From positions 1-45,951 of the IMG/VR virus record IMGVR_UViG_3300025132_000071: a stretch of DNA of 45,951 nt, one strand, 5' to 3'. A model generated the notes under the pieces. It was given only the letters and a program-made list of their open reading frames with translations, did not search any database and was not told where the DNA came from. This document shows positions 1 to 8,125 of this stretch, in pieces; within the stretch, counting starts at the first letter, position 1, and every line of letters starts with the position of its first letter. A program made the position numbers and the translations under genes. The DNA is from a virus.

Positions 1-267
1 TACAAAGTGGACAGAATTGATGATAATTTTAGTGTCCACCTTAACATTAAGTGGCTTATTCAGTTGCTTGTTCTTACAGGTACGCTTGTGTATTCATACC
101 TTAGTATTGAAACACAACTTAGAAATCTTACAAGAGAGCTTGAGCTTTTATCAGAAAGAGTTATTAAATTAGAGGCGAAGCACGAAGCAGAAATTAAGGA
201 AATAGAGAAGTGGTATAAACAATCACTTGAACTGAATCCTCTTAAATGGGGGCGTAATAAGAAATAA
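1..267 (+). CDS. Partial small membrane protein with coiled coil (lysis cluster)
   Basis: The frame is open to the left edge, so the true start may lie outside; the first possible in-window start is a GTG at 7. The visible product has one hydrophobic segment (about residues 14-33 from that GTG) followed by a charged, heptad-like helix up to the C-terminus (KLEAKHEAEIKEIEKW). This layout of one membrane span plus coiled coil is shared by the next two genes. All lie just upstream of the endolysin, so a role in lysis or membrane anchoring (holin, spanin or accessory) is inferred from position only. No family was recognised. Confidence 0.6.
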   Translation, partial: YKVDRIDDNFSVHLNIKWLIQLLVLTGTLVYSYLSIETQLRNLTRELELLSERVIKLEAKHEAEIKEIEKWYKQSLELNPLKWGRNKK

Positions 268-275
268 ACCGAGGA

Positions 276-596
276 ATGATGGACTTTTTAGCAGTATATT
301 CAGAAGCAGGGATGATAGGCGTAGTCGGAGCTATGTTTGTCTATATGGTATATAGTATGAACAAACGAGCCTCTGAGCAAGCTGAAGCCTTGGAGAAATT
401 AAAGATAGAAAACAGAGGGCAGAGTGAAACACTTGAAAATATGGAAGGGATGGTTATTAAACTTATTGGGCGGTGGAATCAATCAGATGATAAGCTTGAT
501 AGAAAATTTGATGCAATCACTAAAGAAATTAACGACCTTGATAATCAAGTTTCTGAAATAAAAGGTAGTTTGAGTAGAGTAAATGGAAAACACTAA
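276..596 (+). CDS. Small membrane protein with coiled coil, holin-like position
   Basis: This 106-residue protein has an N-terminal hydrophobic segment (about residues 8-25, AGMIGVVGAMFVYMVY) followed by a long charged helix with heptad spacing. A GAGGA ribosome binding site sits directly before two adjacent ATGs (276 and 279); 279 would be the better-spaced start. It overlaps the next gene by 14 bases. With its neighbours it forms a run of single-span membrane proteins before the muramidase gene, so a holin or holin-accessory role is plausible but inferred from context. No family was recognised. Confidence 0.65.
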   Translation: MMDFLAVYSEAGMIGVVGAMFVYMVYSMNKRASEQAEALEKLKIENRGQSETLENMEGMVIKLIGRWNQSDDKLDRKFDAITKEINDLDNQVSEIKGSLSRVNGKH

Positions 597-867
597 ACCT
601 ATATCAGATAGTAGTTCAATGACAATAAGTCTGCCTATGATTATACAGGCAGTTACATTTGTTGTTATGTTAGTATGGGGCTATAGTCAATTAAATGCTC
701 GTATATCTTTTTTAGAATATCAAGTAGCTATGAATGAAGAGCATATTATAGATATAGAAGAAGATGCAGAAGCTAATCAAGATGCAGAAATACCTGCTGA
801 TATTAAACAAAATCAAAGAATTGAATATCTCGAAAGAGAAGTAGAGAGGTTGAGAAACGATGGATAG
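583..867 (+). CDS. Small membrane protein with coiled coil
   Basis: This 94-residue protein has a serine-rich N-terminus, one membrane span at about residues 17-34 (MIIQAVTFVVMLVWGY), and then an acidic helical tail with leucine/isoleucine heptads. It is the third consecutive one-span, coiled-coil protein here. Its start lies inside the preceding gene and its end overlaps the next small gene by 8 bases, so the cluster is probably translationally coupled. It could belong to the holin/spanin set that works with the GH108 enzyme downstream; nothing in the sequence decides this. Confidence 0.65.
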   Translation: MENTKPISDSSSMTISLPMIIQAVTFVVMLVWGYSQLNARISFLEYQVAMNEEHIIDIEEDAEANQDAEIPADIKQNQRIEYLEREVERLRNDG

Positions 868-1006
868 CTTAAGAGTAACAGGAATGACAACAGGATTAGG
901 CTTTGTATACTGGACTGATATATTATCTGGTATACTTATGTGCGTAATGTTCTCAGTACAAATTTATTACCTATACTTAAAAACCAAAAAGATAAAGGAA
1001 AAGTAA
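860..1006 (+). CDS. 48-residue single-span membrane protein
   Basis: This short reading frame fits exactly between its neighbours: ATG at 860 inside the end of the preceding gene, TAA at 1004-1006, and the next ATG at 1007. The product (MDSLRVTGMTTGLGF...) is mostly hydrophobic at residues 12-42 and ends in a lysine-rich tail (KTKKIKEK), consistent with an N-out/C-in membrane peptide. An overlap with the gene before and a zero-gap junction with the gene after support it as real. A holin or antiholin function is possible from its place in the lysis cluster. Confidence 0.6.
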   Translation: MDSLRVTGMTTGLGFVYWTDILSGILMCVMFSVQIYYLYLKTKKIKEK

Positions 1007-1234
1007 ATGGACATAAAGAAAATGCTAGTTGCAATGGCAGAATCACAAGCTGACAAGATGAAAGATGAGATGATGGACCATCTTGGTAGCGATGAAATGG
1101 CTAAGCATATCGCAACTAAAATCAACGAAAAGATTGACATACCTTTCGTATCAGAAGAAAAAGAACAAATCTTCTTTGAAAAGTGTGTTGATGTAGTGAC
1201 TGATTTACTAGAAGGCTTATTCAAAGGCAAGTAA
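1007..1234 (+). CDS. Hypothetical small helical protein
   Basis: This 75-residue protein is soluble and mainly helical, rich in K, E, D and M, with no membrane span and no recognisable motif. It starts immediately after the preceding stop codon, and its own TAA abuts the TTG start of the endolysin at 1235. It is therefore clearly part of the lysis operon and likely coupled to muramidase translation. Function unknown. Confidence 0.6.
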   Translation: MDIKKMLVAMAESQADKMKDEMMDHLGSDEMAKHIATKINEKIDIPFVSEEKEQIFFEKCVDVVTDLLEGLFKGK

Positions 1235-1711
1235 TTGGATTTTGATAAAGCAGTAGAAGTAATCCTTAAACACGAAGGGGGATATGTTAATGACCCTGTT
1301 GACCCGGGAGGTGAGACAAATATGGGCATTAGCAAAAAAGCATATCCCTATCTTAATATTAAGGAGCTTACTAAAAAGGATGCAAAGGACATATACTTTA
1401 AAGACTATTGGTTAAAAGGTAAGGTATCTAAACTACCCGAAGAATTAAGAATGATATACTTCGATATGGTAGTTAATATGGGCAGGAGTAGAGCTGTAAA
1501 AATATTACAAAAAGCTATTACTGCTAAGGGTGTCAATACTGTAGTTGATGGTGGTATAGGTCCGAAAACAATAAGTAACGCTTTGAAATCTGGTTTAGAG
1601 CCAGATAGGTTTCGTAGTTATAGAGTTAAATACTACGCTGACTTAATTAGTAGAAAGCCCAAGTTAGAAAAGTATTGGTTCGGATGGTATCGAAGGGCAT
1701 TACAGGTATAG
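1235..1711 (+). CDS. Endolysin, GH108-type N-acetylmuramidase
   Basis: This 158-residue enzyme is predicted to cut the glycan strands of peptidoglycan for host lysis. Seen in the sequence: the GH108 signature EGGYVNDPVDPGGETNMGIS at residues 14-33, with the expected catalytic glutamate E14, and a C-terminal peptidoglycan-binding segment of the PG_binding_3 kind (VVDGGIGPKTISNAL). The length is normal for this family. There is no signal peptide, so export should depend on one of the small membrane proteins upstream (inferred). The start is a TTG directly following the previous stop, with AAGG a few bases before; the first residues MDFDKAVEVILKHEGG match the usual start of the fold. Confidence 0.92.
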   Translation: MDFDKAVEVILKHEGGYVNDPVDPGGETNMGISKKAYPYLNIKELTKKDAKDIYFKDYWLKGKVSKLPEELRMIYFDMVVNMGRSRAVKILQKAITAKGVNTVVDGGIGPKTISNALKSGLEPDRFRSYRVKYYADLISRKPKLEKYWFGWYRRALQV

Positions 1712-1713
1712 AT

Positions 1714-1980
1714 ATGTTTAATAACCTTGATATAAAGGGAACAAAAAGGTGGCGTACAGAACCACCAGATTGTTGTCCTTATTGTAACTCTGAAAACACC
1801 ATTGTTGGAATAGAAGTTCTTTGTGCATACGAAGGACCTTTATTTTGGGAATGCTCTGATTGTGGAGAGAAGTTATTAAGATTTACCAAGAGAACTACTG
1901 TTAAGCATTTAAAGAAAACCGAAGAGCTACACATTGACTTAGAAGGGTTAGAATTTATATGCGAACAACCACCAAATTAG
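1714..1980 (+). CDS. Zinc-ribbon protein
   Basis: The 88-residue product carries two cysteine pairs (CCPYC near residue 20, CSDC near residue 50) spaced as in a zinc ribbon, so it probably binds one zinc ion. The ATG at 1714 is chosen because it follows the endolysin stop by two bases; an upstream ATG at 1675 in the same frame would overlap the endolysin. The gene overlaps the phosphoesterase start by 22 bases. A nucleic-acid or protein contact role is possible; no specific family was recognised. Confidence 0.7.
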   Translation: MFNNLDIKGTKRWRTEPPDCCPYCNSENTIVGIEVLCAYEGPLFWECSDCGEKLLRFTKRTTVKHLKKTEELHIDLEGLEFICEQPPN

Positions 1981-2753
1981 ATAAGGGTGTAATTAAACGT
2001 GGAATCATCACACCAGACAAACATTTTCCATTGCACGATGCAAAAGCTGTCGATGTGGTCTGCCAAGCGATTCAAATCGTTAAGCCAGACTTTTACGTTG
2101 ACCTCGGCGACTCTGGAGAATTTAGTAGCGTTTCACACTGGCAATGGAAGAAACGCAAGCGTCCTCCGTTGGAGTATCAACTTCCGAGAGTATATGAAGA
2201 CATCGGAAATGTTAATGCAGGTATGGATATTATTGACGAAGCTCTTGATAAGGTACGATGTAAAGAGAAATATTTCATCGAAGGGAACCACGAACAATGG
2301 CTTAACTCCTTTGCTGAAGAAAACCCCTATCTACAAGGTCTTACGGTCCCAGACGCAATGCTACTTAAACAACGTGGTTTTGAATACTACCCAAATGGAA
2401 AGTACCTCAAGTTAGGAAATCTATGGTTTTATCACGGGAATCACTACGGAGGAGTTGCACACGCAAGGAATCACTTATTAAAACTAGGTGCAAATATAAT
2501 CTATGGACATCACCACGATTTACAAATGCACAGCGTAACACACATAGACGGACCCAAGAGTGCTTGGAGTCTAGGATGTTTAAAGGATATGTCGGATGAA
2601 GCTAACGGATGGTTGGGAAATCGCAAAACAAATTGGCAACACGCTTTTGCTGTGGTTGATTTCTTTGCCAATGGAAATTTTACTGTTCACGTTGTTAATA
2701 TTATTGACGGGCGGACTTCATTGTGGGGTAAGGAATTAAATGCCAAAGTCTAG
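1959..2753 (+). CDS. Calcineurin-like metallophosphoesterase
   Basis: This 264-residue protein shows the motifs of the binuclear metallophosphoesterase fold in order: DKH at residues 20-22 (the usual DxH), GD at 50-51, GNHE at 109-112, a histidine in YHGNHYG near 159-162, and GHHH at 183-186. These residues hold two metal ions and the substrate phosphate. Family members act on nucleotides, nucleic acids or phosphoproteins, and the substrate here cannot be read from the sequence. It sits between lysis and tail genes, starting inside the zinc-ribbon gene and overlapping the next gene by 14 bases. It might act late, for instance on host or virion nucleic acid (inference). Confidence 0.88.
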   Translation: MRTTTKLDKGVIKRGIITPDKHFPLHDAKAVDVVCQAIQIVKPDFYVDLGDSGEFSSVSHWQWKKRKRPPLEYQLPRVYEDIGNVNAGMDIIDEALDKVRCKEKYFIEGNHEQWLNSFAEENPYLQGLTVPDAMLLKQRGFEYYPNGKYLKLGNLWFYHGNHYGGVAHARNHLLKLGANIIYGHHHDLQMHSVTHIDGPKSAWSLGCLKDMSDEANGWLGNRKTNWQHAFAVVDFFANGNFTVHVVNIIDGRTSLWGKELNAKV

Positions 2754-3027
2754 TTATGAAATAAAAGACTTTAGTGCTGGAATAATGTCCAACCCTTCTG
2801 ATGAAAGAGATATTCCAGAAGGTGCCGCTTCTGTATCATTAAATATAGACCCTGAACATACAGGAAGTCTTAGGGCTATAACTAAAGATATGGAGCTAAA
2901 GAAATCTGGATTCCTAAATAGTTTTGTATTACAAAGCTATACTCAAGGAACTACTACAGTTACACAGGGTTCTGCACAGAATCAAGGTCCAGCCTATAAT
3001 CCACCCGGTCCACCAGCGAGTCCCTAG
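2740..3027 (+). CDS. N-terminal part of a tail (stabilisation-like) protein
   Basis: This 95-residue product begins with IKDFSAGIMSNPSDERDIPEGAASVSLNIDPEHTGSLR. That pattern (F-x-GG/AG, then a proline/aspartate stretch, then LNIDP, then G-LR) is typical of the N-terminus of large podovirus tail proteins rather than of a free small protein. The end is low complexity and proline-rich (PPGPPASP). Its TAG stop overlaps by one base the GTG of the 1248-residue gene in the -1 frame. The two may work as one split tail protein. GGGGTAAGGA precedes the ATG. Confidence 0.7.
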   Translation: MPKSSYEIKDFSAGIMSNPSDERDIPEGAASVSLNIDPEHTGSLRAITKDMELKKSGFLNSFVLQSYTQGTTTVTQGSAQNQGPAYNPPGPPASP

Positions 3028-6000
3028 TGGCACTTTGGAACAAAAACTGGGCACAAATATCTGGTACTTATACAGGTACTACAGATAAGAATTATAAAGT
3101 TAAGATAACTAATAATAGTAGTTTTGCTTTTAAATGGGCTTCTAAGGATATAGATAGCCAAACTTGGAGTGCTTGGACTGATGTAACTAGTGTATCACTT
3201 AATACCGACTATACTTTAGATAATGGAATAAAAGTTAAGTTTATTAGAAATACAGTTGGTCAATATCAAGTTAACGATAAGTGGATATGGAATGTATATG
3301 CTAACCTTCAATTAGAAGCAACAACTAGTAATTTCAATAGACTTATTAGACTTGAAGAAGGCTCTAAGGACCATTTAATTGCGTTAAATAGTGGCACTGG
3401 GCAGACTGCAATAATAAGAAACTATGAATCTACTTCCCCTCAAATTTCTACAACTTCTAGTATACCAGTTAATTCAAGCTATGATTATGTTGTTAATAAT
3501 AAGTTAGCTTATGTAGGGACAGGTAAATCAAATAAATCTCAAGTTATAGGTTTTGATAAGACAGCCGGGTTTGGAGAATCAGATGCTGAAAGTTCTTTTA
3601 TTGCAGAAAATTCATATGACCAGTTAAATATTATAGGAACTAGTAGTGCTGTATTTGACGAATCAGTAGTGCTTAGAGGTAATGCTGGTAGTTATGATGA
3701 CCCAGACCTTTTAATAGGCTTTGATTTTAGTTCAAAAGATTTAAAGTCTTGGAATAGGTCAACAATGGAAACATATGGTATAAGTTTAACCACACAACCT
3801 ATAGCTATCCGTGATAACCCTGCACAAAACGCATCTGGTAGAACAAATGGTATTGCTATATTATGTGAACCAGAGGAATCAGGCACTATAAATTGTTTAC
3901 ATTTATATACTATTGGAGATTCTGGAAATGCTTTTACTAGAACTAGAACTATACATTTATCTGCTCCTGATGATAATGATAATATTGCAAATTACGCTGA
4001 TTCTGATGATGCTGGGGGTAACTGGGTAGACTTTTTAATTGTATCTACAAAAGCAGATGTAACAGATTCTGGAGAAGATTATCACTTAATATTAAGTACA
4101 GGTGGAAGAAAGCACGAAGTATTACCACAATGGCACACACATAGTGGAGATAATCATTATTATGATGGCTATATATATAAGTTAGAAAACATTGATGATA
4201 AAAACGATAATGATACAATAGCAGGAAGTGCTTATGTAAACATAACACCTTTGCACGACCATACTGGTTTAGCTAGTGAACAATTTGGTCAGTATAATAG
4301 AAATTTTGCTTTTGGAAGTTGGGATGAGACATACACAAGTACACAGCTTTTAAGAGACGGCAGTTGGCACGCCCACTTTATACAAAAAACAAATTTAGCA
4401 TTAATGGGTTATGATTATAATGGCGAGAATCCAATAATAGGTATTACTGTAAAGTTTGAACCATTACAAATGTTGCAAACAAGCACAGGCAGTAGTTCGG
4501 TAGTCACACATCGAATAAAGAATGTATGCTTTGATGGAGCGAAATTTTGGTATTGGATATGGGCAACTTGGTTAATCCCAGTTAGTGTTACAGGTCGTAA
4601 AGGTCACCCAATTATGCCTCATTATAGAGATTGGGGACAAGCGGCGGCTGATAAATATCACGGACATTTAGAAGGTCCAAATACAGGTGATGGTATGAGG
4701 CTTTGTTATGACTCACTAGGTGGTTCTTGGCAAGCGGCTTTTCTTTGGTATATGGGTAATACTGGATTTTTAGAACTCACTATGGAGGGAGCTGGTGTTG
4801 ACCAACCTATCCCATCTGCTGAACCTTTATATGCAAAAGGTGGTGGTTATTATGATGGTAGAAAATGGGGTTCTTTTGGTTCTGCGTCTCAACATTCTGC
4901 TACTTCAAATGGAGGCACAATAGGTAAAGGACAAAGAATTGGATTTTATTATTTAAGGAATAGAGTTGTAGATGGTCAGACCAGAGGTACATTAAAAATG
5001 ATACATTCTTGGCAAGATACAAGACCTTATGACCATTGGGGTGGTGGTGGCTACACTAGTGAAGGCAACATATTTCTTTTTCCACATAGCTATGGAACAC
5101 TAGCTACTGATTTTAGTAACTACTCTACAATGTTAAGTGAGGGAAACTATACAAATGTAAAACAAATGTCTTTTCCTGAATTAAATACACCTGTTATTCC
5201 AGATTCAAGATATTTAGTTGATGTAAGTACAGGTGCAGATTGGACTCAAATAACAGACAATAGCGAGTATTTACAAGTAACATCTAAAAATGATGCTCAG
5301 AATTTCTTTAAAAGTGTTGGTATAGAACATAGTTATAATACAAATGAGACAAATGATATTGGTGCAAATGTGCCTTGGTTAACTATGACAGTAACAGCTT
5401 TAACAGAGAGTTGGGTTGGACCCTTAATAGATAAAAGTTTTTATAAATGCTCATTACTTTATGATGGATTTCAAGAAACAGCTTTAGTTCCAGTAGTAGA
5501 AACAAGAGTTGATGCAAGTACAATAACAACTCAAACTAAAATTGTAATTAAAATTGATGAGACTGTTGCATTAAGTAAAAGAATATCTGCTATTGTTTTG
5601 TACAGAGCTGATGATTCAAAGCACGATGCTACTGACCCCGAAGGATTATACAGATATGTAAAAGAAGTAAAGCTTAGTAAGTTTAGCTTAGTTGGTGGAT
5701 TCTGGGAAGCTATTGTAGCTGACGATGGTACCGTAGGAGCTTCATATGAGGCTAATAACGGCATTTCTGAGACACTAGGTGGGTTAGGAGTCGACTACGG
5801 AATAAACTGCACAGCAAACGGATATATGTTTGTAGGTCAACCTTTTCACGAAGAATTTGATGACTCTGATAATATAATCTTTAGGTCTCAACCGGGTAAG
5901 TATTCTATGTTTGACTGGTCAAAAGATTTTATTCAATTAAAGTTTGTACCTACTGCATTAGCCGGATTTATGGGTAAGTTATTTGTGTATGGTAAAAGTC

Positions 6001-6773
6001 AACTAGCTATTGTTAATCCAGAAACACTTGTTATTGAAGATGAAGTAGATGGAATAGGTTGCATAGGTCCTAAATCAGTATACTTAACATCTACAGGATT
6101 ATACTGGTTTGATTTAAAGAATATTTATAACGCATCACCAAAAGTTCAGAAGATAGCTACAAACATACAAACAGTAGATACTTACGGATGGGCTAATTTA
6201 AGTACTGAAGTTAAAAGAAATGCTGTTGCTGGTTATGATGCTGTCAAGCAATCTTTTCAAATATATTTTACATTAGGAAGTGAAAATAGATGTTGGAACT
6301 TTTATGAACCTCTTAGGAGATGGGATTTATGGGAAACTCCTTATGAAGTACTTGATTCTGTTATAGGTGAAGATGGTAAGCCAGTCTTATTATGTAAAGA
6401 TGGTAGAATTGTAAAGTATACTGCTGGTTCACAAAAAAGGAATTGGTCTTGGGAATCTAAAAAGATGACCTTAGGAGACGGAACTAATTATAAAAAAGTT
6501 AGAGTATTAAAGATAGATGTTGATGGTATGAATAGAACTAATCATACTTTACAATATGAATCAGATACTAACGGAAGTTATCAAGATGGTACTGATGTAA
6601 GCAATAGTTATCAAAAAGACGGAACAAGCTGGAAAGGAACTGCTAAAAAATTAGCAAGTGCTGATTCTAAATTGAGATGGATAAAAGCAAAGATAACAGG
6701 TGAAAACTCCGGTGATAGTAATAATAGGACACATAATCTAGGTATAGTATTTAAACCAAAGAGTCCAAAGTAA
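3027..6773 (+). CDS. Large tail protein, 1248 residues
   Basis: This is a large beta-rich protein, high in S, T, N, G and Y, with no enzyme motif. The N-terminal approximately 100 residues (GTYTGTTDKNYKVKI to GIKVKF) look like a small beta-sandwich module inserted before the body. The body continues as expected after the preceding 95-residue protein (NRLIRLEEGSKDHLIALNSG). The GTG start at 3027 overlaps the previous TAG as TAGTG and has no clear ribosome binding site, so expression should depend on termination-reinitiation. By size and position it is probably a tail hub, stabilisation or tubular component; a receptor-binding role is an alternative. Confidence 0.75.
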   Translation: MALWNKNWAQISGTYTGTTDKNYKVKITNNSSFAFKWASKDIDSQTWSAWTDVTSVSLNTDYTLDNGIKVKFIRNTVGQYQVNDKWIWNVYANLQLEATTSNFNRLIRLEEGSKDHLIALNSGTGQTAIIRNYESTSPQISTTSSIPVNSSYDYVVNNKLAYVGTGKSNKSQVIGFDKTAGFGESDAESSFIAENSYDQLNIIGTSSAVFDESVVLRGNAGSYDDPDLLIGFDFSSKDLKSWNRSTMETYGISLTTQPIAIRDNPAQNASGRTNGIAILCEPEESGTINCLHLYTIGDSGNAFTRTRTIHLSAPDDNDNIANYADSDDAGGNWVDFLIVSTKADVTDSGEDYHLILSTGGRKHEVLPQWHTHSGDNHYYDGYIYKLENIDDKNDNDTIAGSAYVNITPLHDHTGLASEQFGQYNRNFAFGSWDETYTSTQLLRDGSWHAHFIQKTNLALMGYDYNGENPIIGITVKFEPLQMLQTSTGSSSVVTHRIKNVCFDGAKFWYWIWATWLIPVSVTGRKGHPIMPHYRDWGQAAADKYHGHLEGPNTGDGMRLCYDSLGGSWQAAFLWYMGNTGFLELTMEGAGVDQPIPSAEPLYAKGGGYYDGRKWGSFGSASQHSATSNGGTIGKGQRIGFYYLRNRVVDGQTRGTLKMIHSWQDTRPYDHWGGGGYTSEGNIFLFPHSYGTLATDFSNYSTMLSEGNYTNVKQMSFPELNTPVIPDSRYLVDVSTGADWTQITDNSEYLQVTSKNDAQNFFKSVGIEHSYNTNETNDIGANVPWLTMTVTALTESWVGPLIDKSFYKCSLLYDGFQETALVPVVETRVDASTITTQTKIVIKIDETVALSKRISAIVLYRADDSKHDATDPEGLYRYVKEVKLSKFSLVGGFWEAIVADDGTVGASYEANNGISETLGGLGVDYGINCTANGYMFVGQPFHEEFDDSDNIIFRSQPGKYSMFDWSKDFIQLKFVPTALAGFMGKLFVYGKSQLAIVNPETLVIEDEVDGIGCIGPKSVYLTSTGLYWFDLKNIYNASPKVQKIATNIQTVDTYGWANLSTEVKRNAVAGYDAVKQSFQIYFTLGSENRCWNFYEPLRRWDLWETPYEVLDSVIGEDGKPVLLCKDGRIVKYTAGSQKRNWSWESKKMTLGDGTNYKKVRVLKIDVDGMNRTNHTLQYESDTNGSYQDGTDVSNSYQKDGTSWKGTAKKLASADSKLRWIKAKITGENSGDSNNRTHNLGIVFKPKSPK

Positions 6774-7060
6774 TGAGAAAAATTTCAAACAGGAAAGCTA
6801 CTAAAAGCGTTGGTTCAAGGACCAATATTTACAGTGATAGTTCAGAGATGACGCAATCTGACCTACAAAGAACTGTAGATGGAATAGCTGAAAAAGTAGA
6901 TACAGAAACAGGTAGGGTAGAAAGTGACAGCTCTAAGGGAGCAGAAGGTTCTGTTAGGGCTGTCAAAGAAAAGAATGAATGGTATCTTGAGGTAAAGACA
7001 TCTGACGGGTGGATAAAAAGCCAAGAAGGTGCTTTTAAAATCAAAGATAAGAATGGTTGA
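6773..7060 (+). CDS. Hypothetical small structural protein
   Basis: This 95-residue, hydrophilic, serine/lysine-rich protein has its ATG overlapping the last base of the preceding TAA (TAATG), so it is coupled to the large tail gene. The C-terminal half (KNEWYLEVKTSDGWIKSQEGAFKIKDKNG) looks like a short beta-strand unit such as those in tail or fibre tips. No family was recognised. Confidence 0.6.
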   Translation: MRKISNRKATKSVGSRTNIYSDSSEMTQSDLQRTVDGIAEKVDTETGRVESDSSKGAEGSVRAVKEKNEWYLEVKTSDGWIKSQEGAFKIKDKNG

Positions 7061-7108
7061 TGAATAAATCAAGTATATTTATATTTAACAGAAGAATAAG
7101 GTGACATT

Positions 7109-8125
7109 ATGGGATTTTTCCAAAACTTACTAGGTACAAATCAAAAGTATAGCACTGCTAATGTAGCAAGTGACTATAATGCGGCGTATAAACCAGCTAT
7201 GGATGCCGCTAAACAAGTTGGAGACCTCGGTCAAGATTTACTTGACCCTAACTCTCAATTTAATCTTAATAAAAAAGCTACCATCAATGCTCAAGGGCAA
7301 GATGCCGCCGCTGAAGCAAATCGAAAAGCAGAAAGACTTGTAGCTATGGGTGGAGGAGCACCTGCCGCCGCAATAGCCGCTCAAAATACTTCTAATGTAA
7401 ATAAAACTATAGATGCTTCTAACCAAGCTTTTAATGATTTTGTATCAGGAAGTTTTGATAAAGGTGTTGGTATGATAACTAGCTCTGCTAACAATATAAC
7501 CTCAATGAAAGAGAATAAAATGAATGCTATCAATGCACAAAGAGATAGGAACAATCAAATAGACAGTGCCGCCGCTGGTGCAATAGCTAACTTTGGTGGA
7601 CAAGCATTAGAACAATTTGTTCCCGGATTATCTTTCTTTTCACAAGAGGGTGGTGAAGTACCTTATTATTTTAATCAGGGTGGCTTTATATCAAGATTGT
7701 TAGGTAAAAAATCTATGCAACCTATGCCTAGTCAAGAAGAAATAGACGCTATGAAAGGTTATGAATCAATGGATAATTATCATTATCAAGATATGAGAAG
7801 ACCTATTCACAGAATGGACAGTGACCCTGAAAGATTACCTGTACCAATAGCACAAGATTATGAACCTCATAGAATAAGAGGGGATGAAGAATCTTATAAC
7901 CCAAAAGAAGATACTAGATTGCAATCTGATGGTACACTTTATAATCAGAAAGAAGAAGAATGGCAGGCTCTGAAAGAAGACATCCTAAGAAATGCAGGAC
8001 CTGCGAGAAGACATAGAGAATTACCTGTTAATAAACAAAGTGGAGGTATGATATCTCAAGTAATGGGACCTAAGGGACCTATGACTATACCTACTAGACT
8101 AGGAGGATATCAGTTTGGGAAGTAA
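7109..8125 (+). CDS. Putative internal virion protein, 338 residues
   Basis: The N-terminal half is alanine- and asparagine-rich and helical (residues 1-180, MGFFQNLLGTNQKY...), resembling small internal or ejection proteins of podoviruses. The second half contains glycine pairs set in short patches (QEGGEVPYYFNQGGFISRLLG, and near the end QSGGMISQVMGPKG). The same EGG/GG patches recur in the next gene, so the two products probably act in the same particle compartment. The ATG at 7109 is preceded by AAGGTGAC. It overlaps the next gene by 11 bases. Confidence 0.65.
   Translation: MGFFQNLLGTNQKYSTANVASDYNAAYKPAMDAAKQVGDLGQDLLDPNSQFNLNKKATINAQGQDAAAEANRKAERLVAMGGGAPAAAIAAQNTSNVNKTIDASNQAFNDFVSGSFDKGVGMITSSANNITSMKENKMNAINAQRDRNNQIDSAAAGAIANFGGQALEQFVPGLSFFSQEGGEVPYYFNQGGFISRLLGKKSMQPMPSQEEIDAMKGYESMDNYHYQDMRRPIHRMDSDPERLPVPIAQDYEPHRIRGDEESYNPKEDTRLQSDGTLYNQKEEEWQALKEDILRNAGPARRHRELPVNKQSGGMISQVMGPKGPMTIPTRLGGYQFGK

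Noticed and set aside
1-60. Direct circular join of the right edge to the left edge
   Set aside because: A frame does run from the last ATG across the join for about 60 codons, but there is no terminal overlap between the two ends and the left edge has its own better frame, so closure is not supported.
967-1335. A 122-codon open frame on the minus strand across the lysis cluster
   Set aside because: It lies opposite two well-supported plus-strand genes (endolysin motif intact) and its product is a serine/phenylalanine-rich shadow without motif or ribosome binding site.
3000-3030. Programmed -1 frameshift joining the 95- and 1248-residue tail frames
   Set aside because: No heptamer of the X-XXY-YYZ kind or downstream pseudoknot was seen; AGT CCC TAG does not allow good re-pairing. 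Termination-reinitiation at TAGTG is simpler, though not proven.
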